NCBI RefSeq assembly: GCF_002754375.1
Contig: NZ_PEFF01000001.1
Span: 6,403,501-6,467,500 of the forward strand
DNA length: 64,000 nt
Reading direction: 5' to 3'
Origin: Variovorax sp. 54
GTDB taxonomy: Bacteria > Pseudomonadota > Gammaproteobacteria > Burkholderiales > Burkholderiaceae_C
Shown: positions 10,853 to 19,119 of the stretch, one piece after another
Numbering within the stretch: the stretch's first letter is position 1
How the letters are laid out: each line of letters starts with the position of its first letter
Position numbers and translations under genes: made by a program
The notes under the pieces: generated by a model
What the model saw: only the letters and a program-made list of their open reading frames with translations
Databases searched by the model: none
What the model was told of the DNA's origin: nothing

Positions 10853-12331
10853 ATGACACAGTGGTTGCGTACGCGAGGTGGTTGGTGGCTGGCGTGGGTG
10901 GTGCTCACGGCCGCCGGCGCCGTGTGGTTCGCGCGCGCCGAGTTGACCAGCCTTCAGCAGGATTTCGAGACCGACGCGCGCATCGCGCACCGGCTATTGA
11001 GCCAGCAGGTGGTGCAGTACGACGCCGTGCTGGCCACGCTCGCACTGCTCGAGCCCAACGCCGGCGCCGACTTCCCCGAGCGGCGCCTGCCGTCGGTGTA
11101 CTCGTCGATCCTGCGCGTGCAGCGGCGCGCGGCCGACGAGCCCTGGCCCGATGCCGAGCACGCCGACGCGCTGGCCGCCGCCGAGGCTCGCTCGCGCGCC
11201 GAACGCCGTGCCGACCTGGCCGTGCTCGATCTGCCGCACGGCCGCTACCAGCTCGTGATCGGCTCCGAGCCGCTCAGCTACGCACTCGAGATCGACCTCG
11301 TCGGCTCGGTGCCCTGGCGTGACTGGCCGATGAACCCGCAGCGCAGCCCGGTGCGCCTGATCCTGCAGCGCGACGGCCAGCAGCTGGTGCTGCAACCCGG
11401 CCAGTCGGCCGAACACGGCTGGCGCTACAGCCTGAGCAAGGCGCTCGCGTCGCCGAGCCAGCCCTTCGAGCTGGTGGCCGAGCGACAGGTCGGCTGGGCC
11501 GAGCTGCCGTGGCGCACTATTGGCGGCTGGGCCGTGGCGATGGCGCTGCTGCTGGCGGGCCTCTGGGCTGCGCAGCGCCAGCGCATTGCGCGTCGCCGCG
11601 CCGAAGAGCTGCTGCGCCTGGGCCAGGTCGCGCGGCTCAATGCGCTGGGCGAGCTGTCGGCCGGGCTGGCGCACGAACTCAACCAGCCGCTCACGGCCGT
11701 GCTGGCCAACACCCAGGCCGCGCGCCGCCTGCTCGACGATGAGCCGCCGGATCTCGCCACCGCGCGCGATGCGATGGGCCAGGCCGTCGAGCAGGCCCGC
11801 CGCGCGGCCGGCGTGGTCGGCCGCCTGCGCCGCGTGATCGAGCGGCCCGAGGCCGGCGGCGACGTGAAGCCGCTGGTGCTGCAGGAGGTGGTGCGCAGCG
11901 CCATGCACCTGCTGGCGCCCGAGTTCGCACGCCATGGTGTTGCGGCCCAGTTCGACGCCGCCGCGCAGGCGCCCGTGCGCGTGCAGGCCGAGGCCGTGGC
12001 GCTGGAGCAGATCGTGCACAACCTGCTGATGAACGCGACACAGGCGCTCGACCTCGTGCCCGCGGCCGAACGGCGCCTCGTGGTCTCGGTCGGCCGCAAT
12101 GGCGAGGAGGGCGTGCTGACCGTCACCGACAACGGCCGTGGCATCGCGCCCGAAGCGCTCCCGCGCGTGTTCGAACCCTTCTTCAGCACGCGCGAAGGCG
12201 GCCTGGGACTCGGCCTGAGCCTGAGCGAAACGCTGGCCATCGGCATGGGCGGCAGCCTGAGCGCGGCCAACGCCTCGCCGCGTGGCGCGCGCTTCACCTT
12301 GCTGCTGCCGCTGGTGGCACCCTCGACATGA
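10853..12331 (+). CDS. Membrane sensor histidine kinase
   Basis: 492 residues. The first membrane helix is at about 11-27 and the second at about 221-240, enclosing a ~190-residue periplasmic sensor domain of unknown fold. The HisKA domain has LSAGLAHELNQPLTAVL with the phosphorylated His near 274. The HATPase domain has HNLLMNATQAL (N box), TDNGRGIAPEALP (G1) and GGLGLGLSL (G2). The AHELNQPL form is typical of kinases paired with FixJ/LuxR-type regulators. It overlaps the regulator gene by four bases (ATGA). Confidence 0.93.
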   Translation: MTQWLRTRGGWWLAWVVLTAAGAVWFARAELTSLQQDFETDARIAHRLLSQQVVQYDAVLATLALLEPNAGADFPERRLPSVYSSILRVQRRAADEPWPDAEHADALAAAEARSRAERRADLAVLDLPHGRYQLVIGSEPLSYALEIDLVGSVPWRDWPMNPQRSPVRLILQRDGQQLVLQPGQSAEHGWRYSLSKALASPSQPFELVAERQVGWAELPWRTIGGWAVAMALLLAGLWAAQRQRIARRRAEELLRLGQVARLNALGELSAGLAHELNQPLTAVLANTQAARRLLDDEPPDLATARDAMGQAVEQARRAAGVVGRLRRVIERPEAGGDVKPLVLQEVVRSAMHLLAPEFARHGVAAQFDAAAQAPVRVQAEAVALEQIVHNLLMNATQALDLVPAAERRLVVSVGRNGEEGVLTVTDNGRGIAPEALPRVFEPFFSTREGGLGLGLSLSETLAIGMGGSLSAANASPRGARFTLLLPLVAPST

Positions 12332-12981
12332 CCACGCCGACTGCCGACCAGCCCCAATCGCCCCTGATCCACCTGATCGACGACGACCAGGCCGTGCGCG
12401 ACAGCCTGTCGCTGCTGATCGGCACGGTCGGCCTGCGCGTGCAGGGCTGGGCCGATCCGCAGGCCTTCATCGACGGCTTCGACCGCGCGAGCGTCGGCGC
12501 CATCGTGCTCGATGTGCGCATGCCCGGCATCAGCGGCCTCACGGTGCTCGACCGGCTGGTGGCGCAGGGCGTCGACCAGCCCGTGATCATGCTGACCGGC
12601 CACGGCACGGTCGAGATGTGCCGCCGCGCCTTCAAGGCCGGCGCGGCCGAGTTCCTCGAAAAGCCGGTGGACGACGAGCAGTTGCTCGAAGCCCTGCAGC
12701 AGGCGGTGCGCCAGCACGTGCGAACGCGCGAGCGCTCGCAGGCCGACCACGCGGCGCGGGAGCGGGTGGCGCAGCTGTCGGAGCGCGAGCGCGAGGTGCT
12801 GGCCTTCATCGTGCAGGGGCTCACCAACAAGGAGATCGCGCGCGTGCTGGCGCTGTCGCCGCGCACCGTCGAGACCCACCGCGCGAACCTGTTCGCCAAG
12901 CTCGACTGCGACTCGCTCGCGCAGCTGATCCGGCGCTACGCCGTGCTGGCGTCGGATGCGGGAGAAGAGGGCGCTCCGTAG
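12328..12981 (+). CDS. FixJ/LuxR-type response regulator
   Basis: 217 residues. The receiver (about 10-125) has acidic pocket IDDDQ, phosphoacceptor VLDVRMPG, the Thr of MLTGHG and the Lys of EKPV. A helical linker leads to a GerE-type HTH (about 148-205; LSEREREVLAFIVQGLTNKEIA, PRTVETHRANL). It is the cognate partner of the upstream kinase. A palindrome covers its stop codon and may be the binding site for this class of regulator in front of the HbpS-like gene. Confidence 0.94.
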   Translation: MTTPTADQPQSPLIHLIDDDQAVRDSLSLLIGTVGLRVQGWADPQAFIDGFDRASVGAIVLDVRMPGISGLTVLDRLVAQGVDQPVIMLTGHGTVEMCRRAFKAGAAEFLEKPVDDEQLLEALQQAVRQHVRTRERSQADHAARERVAQLSEREREVLAFIVQGLTNKEIARVLALSPRTVETHRANLFAKLDCDSLAQLIRRYAVLASDAGEEGAP

Positions 12982-12991
12982 AACTACGGAG
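12974..12991. promoter_or_regulatory. Perfect inverted repeat CTCCGTAG-AA-CTACGGAG
   Basis: Eight-base arms two bases apart straddle the regulator stop codon, extendable with GC/GC and a G-T pair. It lies about 45 bases before a TACAGT -10-like hexamer (13036-13041) preceding the HbpS-like gene. With no T tract directly after it, an operator fits as well as a terminator. Confidence 0.45.
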
Positions 12992-13097
12992 TGCCGGGCG
13001 TAGCCGTACGAATGGCCGCGGCGGGCTGGTTTTTTTACAGTGACACCGCTGTCGGCACAGGCCGGCACGAACCCTCTCATCACTGGAGAAAAACACC

Positions 13098-13598
13098 ATG
13101 CAATCGATCATCCGCGTGGGCGGCCTCGCCGTTCTGCTCGCTGCTTCCGTCGCCCAGGCCCAGACGCCGGCCCCCGCTGTCCGCACCGAGAAGAACATCT
13201 CGCTTGCGCTGGCCAACCAGATCGCCGCAGAGACCGTGGCTGCCTGCGCCGCCAACGGCTACAACGTCGCCGCTACGGTGGTCGACCGCGCCGGTCTCGT
13301 GCGCGCCGTGCAGCGCGCCGACAACGCCGGCCCGCACACGCTGGCATCGAGCGAGCGCAAGGCCTGGACCTCGGCTTCGGCCAAGAGCCCCACGCAAGCC
13401 ATGATGGAAGGCGCCCAGAAGAACCCCGGCGCCGCCAACCTCGTCTACCTGCCGGGCTTCCTGCTGCTGGGCGGCGGCGTGCCGATCAAGTCGGGCAACG
13501 AAGTGATCGGTGCCGTGGGCGTGGGCGGTGCGCCGGGCGGCCACCTCGACGAGCAGTGCGCCAACGCCGCGCTCGAGAAGGTCAAGGGCCAACTCTGA
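13098..13598 (+). CDS. Secreted HbpS/GlcG family haem-binding-type protein
   Basis: 166 residues with a Sec signal peptide (VLLAASVAQAQ, cleavage near residue 22). The mature part is a complete GlcG/HbpS (Haem_degrading) domain: ALANQIAAETVAACAANGYNVAATVVDRAGLVRAV, AWTSASAKSPT and GGGVPIKSGNEVIGAVGVGG. In Streptomyces reticuli the extracellular HbpS binds haem/iron and modulates the SenS-SenR two-component system. Here a kinase/LuxR regulator pair lies immediately upstream, which invites the same arrangement. A ribosome site CTGGAGAA precedes the ATG. Confidence 0.85.
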   Translation: MQSIIRVGGLAVLLAASVAQAQTPAPAVRTEKNISLALANQIAAETVAACAANGYNVAATVVDRAGLVRAVQRADNAGPHTLASSERKAWTSASAKSPTQAMMEGAQKNPGAANLVYLPGFLLLGGGVPIKSGNEVIGAVGVGGAPGGHLDEQCANAALEKVKGQL

Positions 13599-14296
13599 TG
13601 ACGGCGCGCGGTCTCTGGTCGGCGGTGCTCGCCGCCGCGATCGGCTGGAGCGCCGCGCCCGGTGCGGCGGCCCAGGTGCCGCCGCTGGCTGCCGAAGTGC
13701 TGGCCTATGAAGGCCTGCACCGCGCAGCCTGGCACGGCGATATGCCGAAGCTCAAGAGCCTGATCGCCTCCGGCGCCAGCCTCGATGTGCGCGACGCGCG
13801 CGGCCGCACGCCGCTGCAGGTCGCCACCTATGCGCGCCAGCGCGACGCCGTGAAGCTGCTCGCCAAGGCGGGCGCGAACATCGACCTGCTCGAAGACGAC
13901 CGCTACGACGCCGTGACGATCGCGTCCGTGGCCGACGACGTGACCACGCTCACGCTGCTGCTGCAACTGGGCGCCAAGCCCGGGCAGACCACCAGCCGCT
14001 ACGACGGCACCGCATTGATCGCCGCCGCGCACCTGGGGCACGACGAGGTCGTGCGCCGGCTGGTCGCAGCGGGTGCGCCACTGGACCACGTGAACAACCT
14101 GCACTGGACGGCGACGATCGAATCGATCGTGCTGGGCGATGGCGGTGCACGCCACCAGCGCACCCTGGCCGCATTGATCGCCGGCGGCGCCAACCTGCAA
14201 CTGGCCGACCGCCAGGGCCTCACGCCGCTGCAACTGGCGAAGGCGCGCGGCTACAAGGAGATGGTGAAGCAGCTGGAAGCGGCACGCGCTAAGTAG
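13598..14296 (+). CDS. Exported ankyrin-repeat protein
   Basis: 232 residues starting at an ATG that overlaps the stop of the HbpS-like gene (ATGA). The signal peptide ends near GAAAQ (residue 26). About five ankyrin repeats follow: HRAAWHGDMPKLKSLIASGASLDV, GRTPLQVATYARQRDAVKLL, an imperfect DAVTIAS unit, GTALIAAAHLGHDEVVRRLVAAGAPLD, and GLTPLQLAKARGYKEMVKQL. It is probably a periplasmic scaffold or partner. The tight coupling suggests it works with the HbpS-like protein. Periplasmic ankyrin proteins linked to haem catalases are known in Pseudomonas, but no catalase is present here. Confidence 0.85.
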   Translation: MTARGLWSAVLAAAIGWSAAPGAAAQVPPLAAEVLAYEGLHRAAWHGDMPKLKSLIASGASLDVRDARGRTPLQVATYARQRDAVKLLAKAGANIDLLEDDRYDAVTIASVADDVTTLTLLLQLGAKPGQTTSRYDGTALIAAAHLGHDEVVRRLVAAGAPLDHVNNLHWTATIESIVLGDGGARHQRTLAALIAGGANLQLADRQGLTPLQLAKARGYKEMVKQLEAARAK

Positions 14297-14360
14297 CCTG
14301 CTGCATGAGAAGCCGGGGCGACTCGGGGACAATCGGAGCTCCCCACGAGGAACCCGCCCC

Positions 14361-14996
14361 ATGTACATGCCTCCGCAGTTCAACGCCAAGGACCCGGCCG
14401 TCGCGCTGGGCCTGATGCGCGCACACCCCTTTGCCAACCTGATCTCGAACGACGACGAGGGCTCGCCCTTCGTCACCCATCTGCCCATCGTGGCCGAGCC
14501 GCGCGAGGGCGATGCGCTCGTGCTGCTGGGGCACTGCGCCAAGCCCAACCCGCACTGGCGCTACCTGCAGGCACGACCGCGCGCGGTCGTGGTCTTCCAG
14601 GGGCCGCATGCTTACCTGTCGCCCTCGGTCTATCCCGACCTGGCGCGGGTGCCGACCTGGAACTACCTCGCGGTCCATTGCACCGTTGAAGCCCGGCTCG
14701 TCGAGACGCCCGAGGCCAAGGATGCGCTGCTCAAGAAGCTCATCGGCGACCACGAACCGGCGTATGCCCAGCAGTGGAAAGACCTCGGCGAAGAGTTCCA
14801 GCGCAAGATGCTGGCCGGCATCATGGGCTTCGAGCTGCACGTGACGGCGCTGCAATGCAAGATCAAGCTCAATCAGCACCGGCCCGAATCGCATGCGGCG
14901 ATGGGCGAGGTCTACCGCACCGGCTCGCCGGACGAGCAGGCGCTGGCCGTGTGGATGGAACGGCTCGGCATGGTCGCCGCACCGGAGGCACGCTGA
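14361..14996 (+). CDS. paiB: PaiB-family FMN-binding regulator
   Basis: 211 residues. It has the PaiB/FMN_bind_2 split-barrel fold: MYMPPQFNAKDPAVALGLMRAHPFANLIS at the N-terminus, THLPIV, GHCAKPNPHW, AYLSPSVYPDLARVPTWNYLAVH and KMLAGIMGFEL. In Bacillus paiB is tied to negative control of sporulation and protease genes; in proteobacteria the role is unclear, and enzyme activity on small molecules is possible. Spacing of one base to the next gene suggests a paiB-small protein-tadA-ldcA operon. Confidence 0.88.
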   Translation: MYMPPQFNAKDPAVALGLMRAHPFANLISNDDEGSPFVTHLPIVAEPREGDALVLLGHCAKPNPHWRYLQARPRAVVVFQGPHAYLSPSVYPDLARVPTWNYLAVHCTVEARLVETPEAKDALLKKLIGDHEPAYAQQWKDLGEEFQRKMLAGIMGFELHVTALQCKIKLNQHRPESHAAMGEVYRTGSPDEQALAVWMERLGMVAAPEAR

Positions 14997-14997
14997 G

Positions 14998-15222
14998 ATG
15001 CGGATGTTCGGATTGATCGGCCTCGTGCTCGCACTGGTCGTCGTCGGCCTGCTGGCGAAGCAGCAGCTGTCGCGCACCGCCATCGCGAAGCAACCGGCCG
15101 CACCCGGTGCCTCGGCCCCCGCGGCTGCCGATGTGCGTACACAGGCGCAGCAGGTCCAGCAACAGGTCAAGGACGCCCTCGACGCCGCGGCCCAGGCCCG
15201 CAAGATGCCCGATGACAACTGA
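14998..15222 (+). CDS. Small single-pass membrane protein
   Basis: 74 residues. One N-terminal membrane helix (FGLIGLVLALVVVGLLA) is followed by an Ala/Gln-rich helical tail (TQAQQVQQQVKDALDAAAQA). The family is not recognised by function; such proteins occur widely in Comamonadaceae. It sits one base after paiB and overlaps tadA by 11 bases, which supports its being translated. Confidence 0.7.
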   Translation: MRMFGLIGLVLALVVVGLLAKQQLSRTAIAKQPAAPGASAPAAADVRTQAQQVQQQVKDALDAAAQARKMPDDN

Positions 15223-16327
15223 GCCGGTCGCATCGACATCGGACGCGCACTGGATGGCGCTCGCGCTGCAGGAAGCGCAGCGCGCGGCTGACGCGGGCGA
15301 GGTGCCGGTGGGCGCGGTGCTGGTGAAGGACGGGCAGGTCATCGCGACCGGCCGCAACACGCCCGTGGCGCAGCACGACCCGAGCGCGCATGCCGAGATC
15401 AACGCGCTGCGTGCCGGCGCTGCCGCGCTCGGCAACTACCGGCTCGATGGCTGCGAGCTGTTCGTCACGCTCGAGCCCTGCGCCATGTGCGCGGGTGCGA
15501 TGCTGCATTCGCGGCTGGCGCGCGTGGTGTTCGGCGCCGCCGACCCCAAGACCGGTGCCGCGGGCTCGGTGCTCGACCTGTTCGCCGAGCCGAAGCTGAA
15601 CCACCACACGCGCGTGCAGGGTGGCGTGCTGGCCGACGACTGCAGCGCGTTGCTGCAGCGCTTCTTCCAGCAGCGCCGCAGTGTGGCGCGCGCGCAGGCC
15701 GAGCCGCTGCGTGATGACGCCTTGCGCACGTCGGTCGAGCGCTTTGCAGCGCTTGCCGATTTCGACTTCTCGCCGCACCACGTCCAGGACTTGCCGATCC
15801 TGCAGGGCTGGCGTCTGCACTGGGTGGATGAGAGCGGTCCGGTCGGCAGCGACGGCCACGTGGCTGACTGCCTGTGCCTGCATGGCCCGGGCGAGTGGGG
15901 CTACGTCTTTCGCCACCTCGTCGGCGCACCGGGCTTGCGCACGCTGGTGCCCGACCTGATCGGCTTCGGCAAGAGCGACAAGCCCAAGCGCGAAGCCACG
16001 CATCGGCTCGAATGGCACCGCGACGTGCTGCTGGCGTGGCTCGATCAGGTCCATCCCGAACCGCTCGTGCTGGTGCACAGCAAAGCAGCCGGCGAACTGG
16101 CAACGCTGCTGCAAGCGGCAGCACCAGGCCGCTTCGTCGCGAGCCTCATCGCCCCCGACAGCGGCGTGCGCGCCAAGGATGCCTGGCGTGCCCCATTCCC
16201 CGACCGGGGCTACGAAGCCGCACTGCGTGCGCTCGGTCCGCGTGCCACGTCGGGTGGGCCGACCACCGCGCAGGCCGCCCCCCTGGCCCGGCAGATCCGG
16301 GACGCAATGGGATACTCGACGCCGTGA
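15212..16327 (+). CDS. tadA: tRNA adenosine deaminase TadA fused to a degenerate alpha/beta-hydrolase
   Basis: 371 residues. Residues ~8-160 are a complete TadA, which makes inosine at A34 of tRNA-Arg: HAEINAL (zinc His and proton-shuttle Glu) and EPCAMCAG (zinc cysteines). From about 200 on the sequence becomes alpha/beta-hydrolase of the haloalkane-dehalogenase type: CLHGPGEWGYVFRHL, LVPDLIGFGKSDKP, LVLVHSKAAGEL (Ser 290-region elbow) and FPDRGYEAALRAL. The cap region appears missing. No late catalytic Asp/His pair is visible before the end, so the hydrolase is probably inactive or structural. It ends overlapping the ldcA GTG by four bases. Confidence 0.88.
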   Translation: MTTEPVASTSDAHWMALALQEAQRAADAGEVPVGAVLVKDGQVIATGRNTPVAQHDPSAHAEINALRAGAAALGNYRLDGCELFVTLEPCAMCAGAMLHSRLARVVFGAADPKTGAAGSVLDLFAEPKLNHHTRVQGGVLADDCSALLQRFFQQRRSVARAQAEPLRDDALRTSVERFAALADFDFSPHHVQDLPILQGWRLHWVDESGPVGSDGHVADCLCLHGPGEWGYVFRHLVGAPGLRTLVPDLIGFGKSDKPKREATHRLEWHRDVLLAWLDQVHPEPLVLVHSKAAGELATLLQAAAPGRFVASLIAPDSGVRAKDAWRAPFPDRGYEAALRALGPRATSGGPTTAQAAPLARQIRDAMGYSTP

Positions 16328-17307
16328 CTTCGCAACATATCTACATCTACTCCCCCTCCAGTGCCATCCGCGACAAAGCCGCTTTCCGGCGCGGCGTGGC
16401 CCGGCTCAAGGCCCTCGGCCATGAGGTCGAAATCGACGAAGCCGCGCTCACGGCGCACCAGCGTTTTGCCGGCGACGATGCGACCCGGCTCGCCGCCATC
16501 TCACGCGCCGCCGCGAGCGGCGCCGACGTGGCGCTGATCGCGCGCGGCGGCTACGGCCTCACGCGCATCCTCGATGCGCTGCCGTACAAGGCGCTGGCCA
16601 AGGCGATCGACAAGGGCATCGAGTTCGTCGGCTGCAGCGACTTCACGGCGCTGCAGAACGCACTGCTGGCCAAGAACGGCGCCATCACCTGGTCCGGCCC
16701 CGCGGTCGGTGAAGACTTCGGCGCCGAAGGCGGCCCCGACGACATCATGGAAGCCTGCTTCGACGACCTGTTGAGCGGGCAGGGCGAAGGCACCGGCTGG
16801 CGCATGCCGGTGCGCGACGCCGAACTCAAGGTCAAGCCGATCGAAGACGCCGTGCTCTGGGGCGGCAACCTCTGTGTGCTGACCAGCCTGCTGGGCACGC
16901 CGTACTTCCCGGTGGTCGACAAGGGCGTGCTGTTCATCGAGGACACCAACGAGCACCCGTACCGCATCGAACGCATGCTCGACCAGCTGAAGCTCGCGGG
17001 CGTGCTGGCGCGCCAGAAGGCCGTGGTGTTCGGCCAGTTCACGGGCGTGCGCAATATCGCCGGTTACGACCGCGGCTTCGGCATGAACACGGTGATCGAC
17101 CGGCTGCGCGCCAGCCTGAAGAAGGTGCAGGTCATTGCCGGTCTGCCGTTCGGCCATGTGCAGACCAAGGTGCTGTTGCCGGTGGGCGCAAAGGTGGCAC
17201 TGGCCGCCGAGGGGCGCGACGTGTTCCTGGTGTGGGGCCATCGGCATGGCCATCACGACCATGGCCATGATCACCACGGTCACGACCATCACCCCCACGA
17301 TCACTGA
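16324..17307 (+). CDS. ldcA: LD-carboxypeptidase with His-rich C-terminal tail
   Basis: 327 residues from GTG at 16324. It cleaves the terminal D-Ala of tetrapeptides during murein recycling in the cytoplasm. Peptidase S66 features: ARGGYGLTRILDAL, GCSDFTALQNALL (nucleophile Ser region), WGGNLCVLTSLLGTPYFP, FIEDTNEHPYRIERML (catalytic Glu) and GLPFGHVQTK (catalytic His). Normal enzymes end near VALAAEGRDVFLV. Here roughly 20 more residues contain repeated HGHDHH units and are mostly His, Asp and Gly, which looks like a metal-binding tail. Confidence 0.92.
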   Translation: MTSQHIYIYSPSSAIRDKAAFRRGVARLKALGHEVEIDEAALTAHQRFAGDDATRLAAISRAAASGADVALIARGGYGLTRILDALPYKALAKAIDKGIEFVGCSDFTALQNALLAKNGAITWSGPAVGEDFGAEGGPDDIMEACFDDLLSGQGEGTGWRMPVRDAELKVKPIEDAVLWGGNLCVLTSLLGTPYFPVVDKGVLFIEDTNEHPYRIERMLDQLKLAGVLARQKAVVFGQFTGVRNIAGYDRGFGMNTVIDRLRASLKKVQVIAGLPFGHVQTKVLLPVGAKVALAAEGRDVFLVWGHRHGHHDHGHDHHGHDHHPHDH

Positions 17308-17324
17308 GCGCCCGCGCAGGCGCC

Positions 17325-17365
17325 GACACCTTGCAACAGCGGCCGGCAAGGCCGCTGCGGGTGTC
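17325..17365. terminator. Long two-part hairpin between convergent genes
   Basis: GACACC (17325-17330) pairs with GGTGTC (17360-17365). Inside, CAGCGGCC (17337-17344) pairs with GGCCGCTG (17350-17357) around GGCAA. There is no T tract on either side. Its place between ldcA and the minus-strand gene suggests a bidirectional stop or transcript-end structure. Confidence 0.5.
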
Positions 17366-17379
17366 GCTCGGTCAGGCTC

Positions 17380-17715
17380 TTACTGGTTGGTGAAGCGCTG
17401 ATGGACGCGTGGGCCCATCGAGCCGGGCAGGCCGCCCTTGAACATGCTGTTGATTTCTTTCATCTGGCGCCGTGCGGCCGATTCGCCGTCGATGGCGCTC
17501 AGCGCAACCATCACGTCCTGACGCAGGTACCAGAGGGTTTCGACATCGACCGCAAAGCGCACGCGTTGGCTGATGCGCTGGACCGATTGGCCGCTTCGGC
17601 CCTGAAGCACCGACAGCATCGCCGTGCGAATGCGGCCGAGCTGACTTTCACCAGCCCGCTGCGATCCCAGGCCGGGTACGTTCAGGAGCTGAAAAAGGCG
17701 GCGAAAGAGCAGCAT
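17380..17715 (-). CDS. Hypothetical protein, basic, 111 residues
   Basis: No known family recognised. The sequence is basic and helical (LLFRRLFQLL at the N-terminus, SVQRISQRVRFAVDVETLWYLRQDVMVAL in the middle, MKEINSMFKGGLPG near the end) with no signal peptide. The middle stretch WYLRQDVM and the C-terminal GGLPG give it the look of a conserved small soluble protein. It converges on ldcA, the two 3' ends separated by the hairpin at 17325-17365. Upstream is the AT-rich spacer that could hold its promoter. Confidence 0.6.
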   Translation of the reverse strand: MLLFRRLFQLLNVPGLGSQRAGESQLGRIRTAMLSVLQGRSGQSVQRISQRVRFAVDVETLWYLRQDVMVALSAIDGESAARRQMKEINSMFKGGLPGSMGPRVHQRFTNQ

Positions 17716-18046
17716 GTCACGAAAAGCGTATTGCCGGGAGCTGGGACGGTCGCTACCTTAAGCCTCAGTTCGCCGCGACACAAGATGTGAAACACCGTTT
17801 CTTGTTTGCAAACAACACGCTTTAGCGGTCACTTTTGTTGTTATTTGAATTTTGAGTTCAAAAGTATTAAAAAACTTTAGAACTCATCTGCACGATGCGC
17901 CAAGTCGCCCCCTCGTGCAAAGTCGACAAGAAGGTTCTGCGGATCGTTCCTTGCATGTGATGGCGCATGTCGGGGAAACTTCTCGCAGGAGCGGCGAAAG
18001 GTCCTGAGCAATATAACCAGCGCTTGCTGCCACAAGAAAAAACAGT
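17716..18046. other. 331-base AT-rich divergent intergenic region
   Basis: No gene seen. The stretch 17760-17880 is strikingly AT-rich for this genome and contains an inverted repeat TTTGAA-N7-TTCAAA (17844-17862) and a run of A residues. A TATAAC hexamer at 18012-18017 could be the -10 of the cyclase gene. It probably serves as promoter region for both flanking genes. Confidence 0.5.
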
Positions 18047-18997
18047 ATGGGTGTCAATTCCACAGTCGTTTTCGCGGACTTGACCGGAAGTACCAGGGTC
18101 TTCGAGGCCATGGGGAATGCACGTGCCACCGAGACCGTCACACGGTTGACGCAATGGATCGGGCGTGTGTGCGAGGCCCACGGCGGCCGGGTCGTGAAGT
18201 CGTTGGGCGATGGCGTGTTCGCCATCTTCACGAGCGGCGCCGCCGCCACGCACGCGGTGATCGAGTTGCAGCGCTACCACCAGAAGCGCCTGGCCGGCTG
18301 GCCCGTGCCGCTGCGCATGGCGCTGCAGATCGGCGTGGCCAGCGGTGACGTGGTCGAGGTCGAGGGCGACTGCTTCGGCGACGCCGTCAACCTGGCCTCG
18401 CGCCTGAGCGACCTGGCCGGCCCCGGCCAGATCTGGGTCACCGAGACGGTGATCATGCAATTGCACGAAGGCGCCGTGCAGCACCGCGACCTCGGGCCCA
18501 TCAGCATCCGCGGGCGCAGCGAGATGTCGATCGTCCACCGCATCGACTGGCAGGAAGACCTCACCAGCTTCCTCACCGTGCCGGCCGCGCTGCTGCCGGC
18601 GCGGCTGCCGCCCGATTCCACCTTCGGCCACATCGAGCTCGCGTGGCTCGACGTGCGCTCGATGTTCCGCATCGACCAGCTGCCCATTCACCTGGGCCGC
18701 GTGGGCGATGCGCAGTTCGTGGTCAACGACCCGCGCGTGTCGCGGCTGCATGCGCGCATCGAGGTGCGGCAGGGCAGTTGCGTGCTGATCGACGTCAGCA
18801 CCTACGGCACCTGGGTGCGCTTCCATGGCAACGGCGGGCCGAGCAACGAGATCGCACTGCGGCGCGACGAGTGCGTGCTGCATGGCCGCGGCGAGATCGG
18901 CCTGGGCGCGCCATTGAGCGACTTCAGCGCGCCGACCATCGCCTTCAACACGACCGGCGACGACGTGATGCTGTCGCGCCGCGCGATCGTGGGCTGA
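18047..18997 (+). CDS. Class III adenylate/guanylate cyclase domain fused to an FHA domain
   Basis: 316 residues. The N-terminal ~175 residues form a cyclase homology domain: VVFADLTGSTRVFEAMG with the first metal Asp, HGGRVVKSLGDGVFAIF with the second, and FGDAVNLASRLSDLAGPGQI. The C-terminal domain (about 205-300) is FHA: IHLGRVGDAQFVVNDPRVSRLHARIEV with the phosphothreonine-binding Arg/Ser/His pattern, then DVSTYGTWVRF. It is cytoplasmic and soluble. The FHA part would recruit phosphorylated partners; none is obvious beside it. Whether it makes cAMP or only binds nucleotide cannot be told. Confidence 0.85.
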   Translation: MGVNSTVVFADLTGSTRVFEAMGNARATETVTRLTQWIGRVCEAHGGRVVKSLGDGVFAIFTSGAAATHAVIELQRYHQKRLAGWPVPLRMALQIGVASGDVVEVEGDCFGDAVNLASRLSDLAGPGQIWVTETVIMQLHEGAVQHRDLGPISIRGRSEMSIVHRIDWQEDLTSFLTVPAALLPARLPPDSTFGHIELAWLDVRSMFRIDQLPIHLGRVGDAQFVVNDPRVSRLHARIEVRQGSCVLIDVSTYGTWVRFHGNGGPSNEIALRRDECVLHGRGEIGLGAPLSDFSAPTIAFNTTGDDVMLSRRAIVG

Positions 18998-19119
18998 CGG
19001 ACGACTGCGAATCTCGTTCACGTTTGGCAACCAGCTGGTGACGTTTGACGTGCACCACGCGGGGGCGTGCGACGTTGCAGGACGACCTCGGCGCCGTTCG
19101 CGCCGGGCCTGGAGCCACC

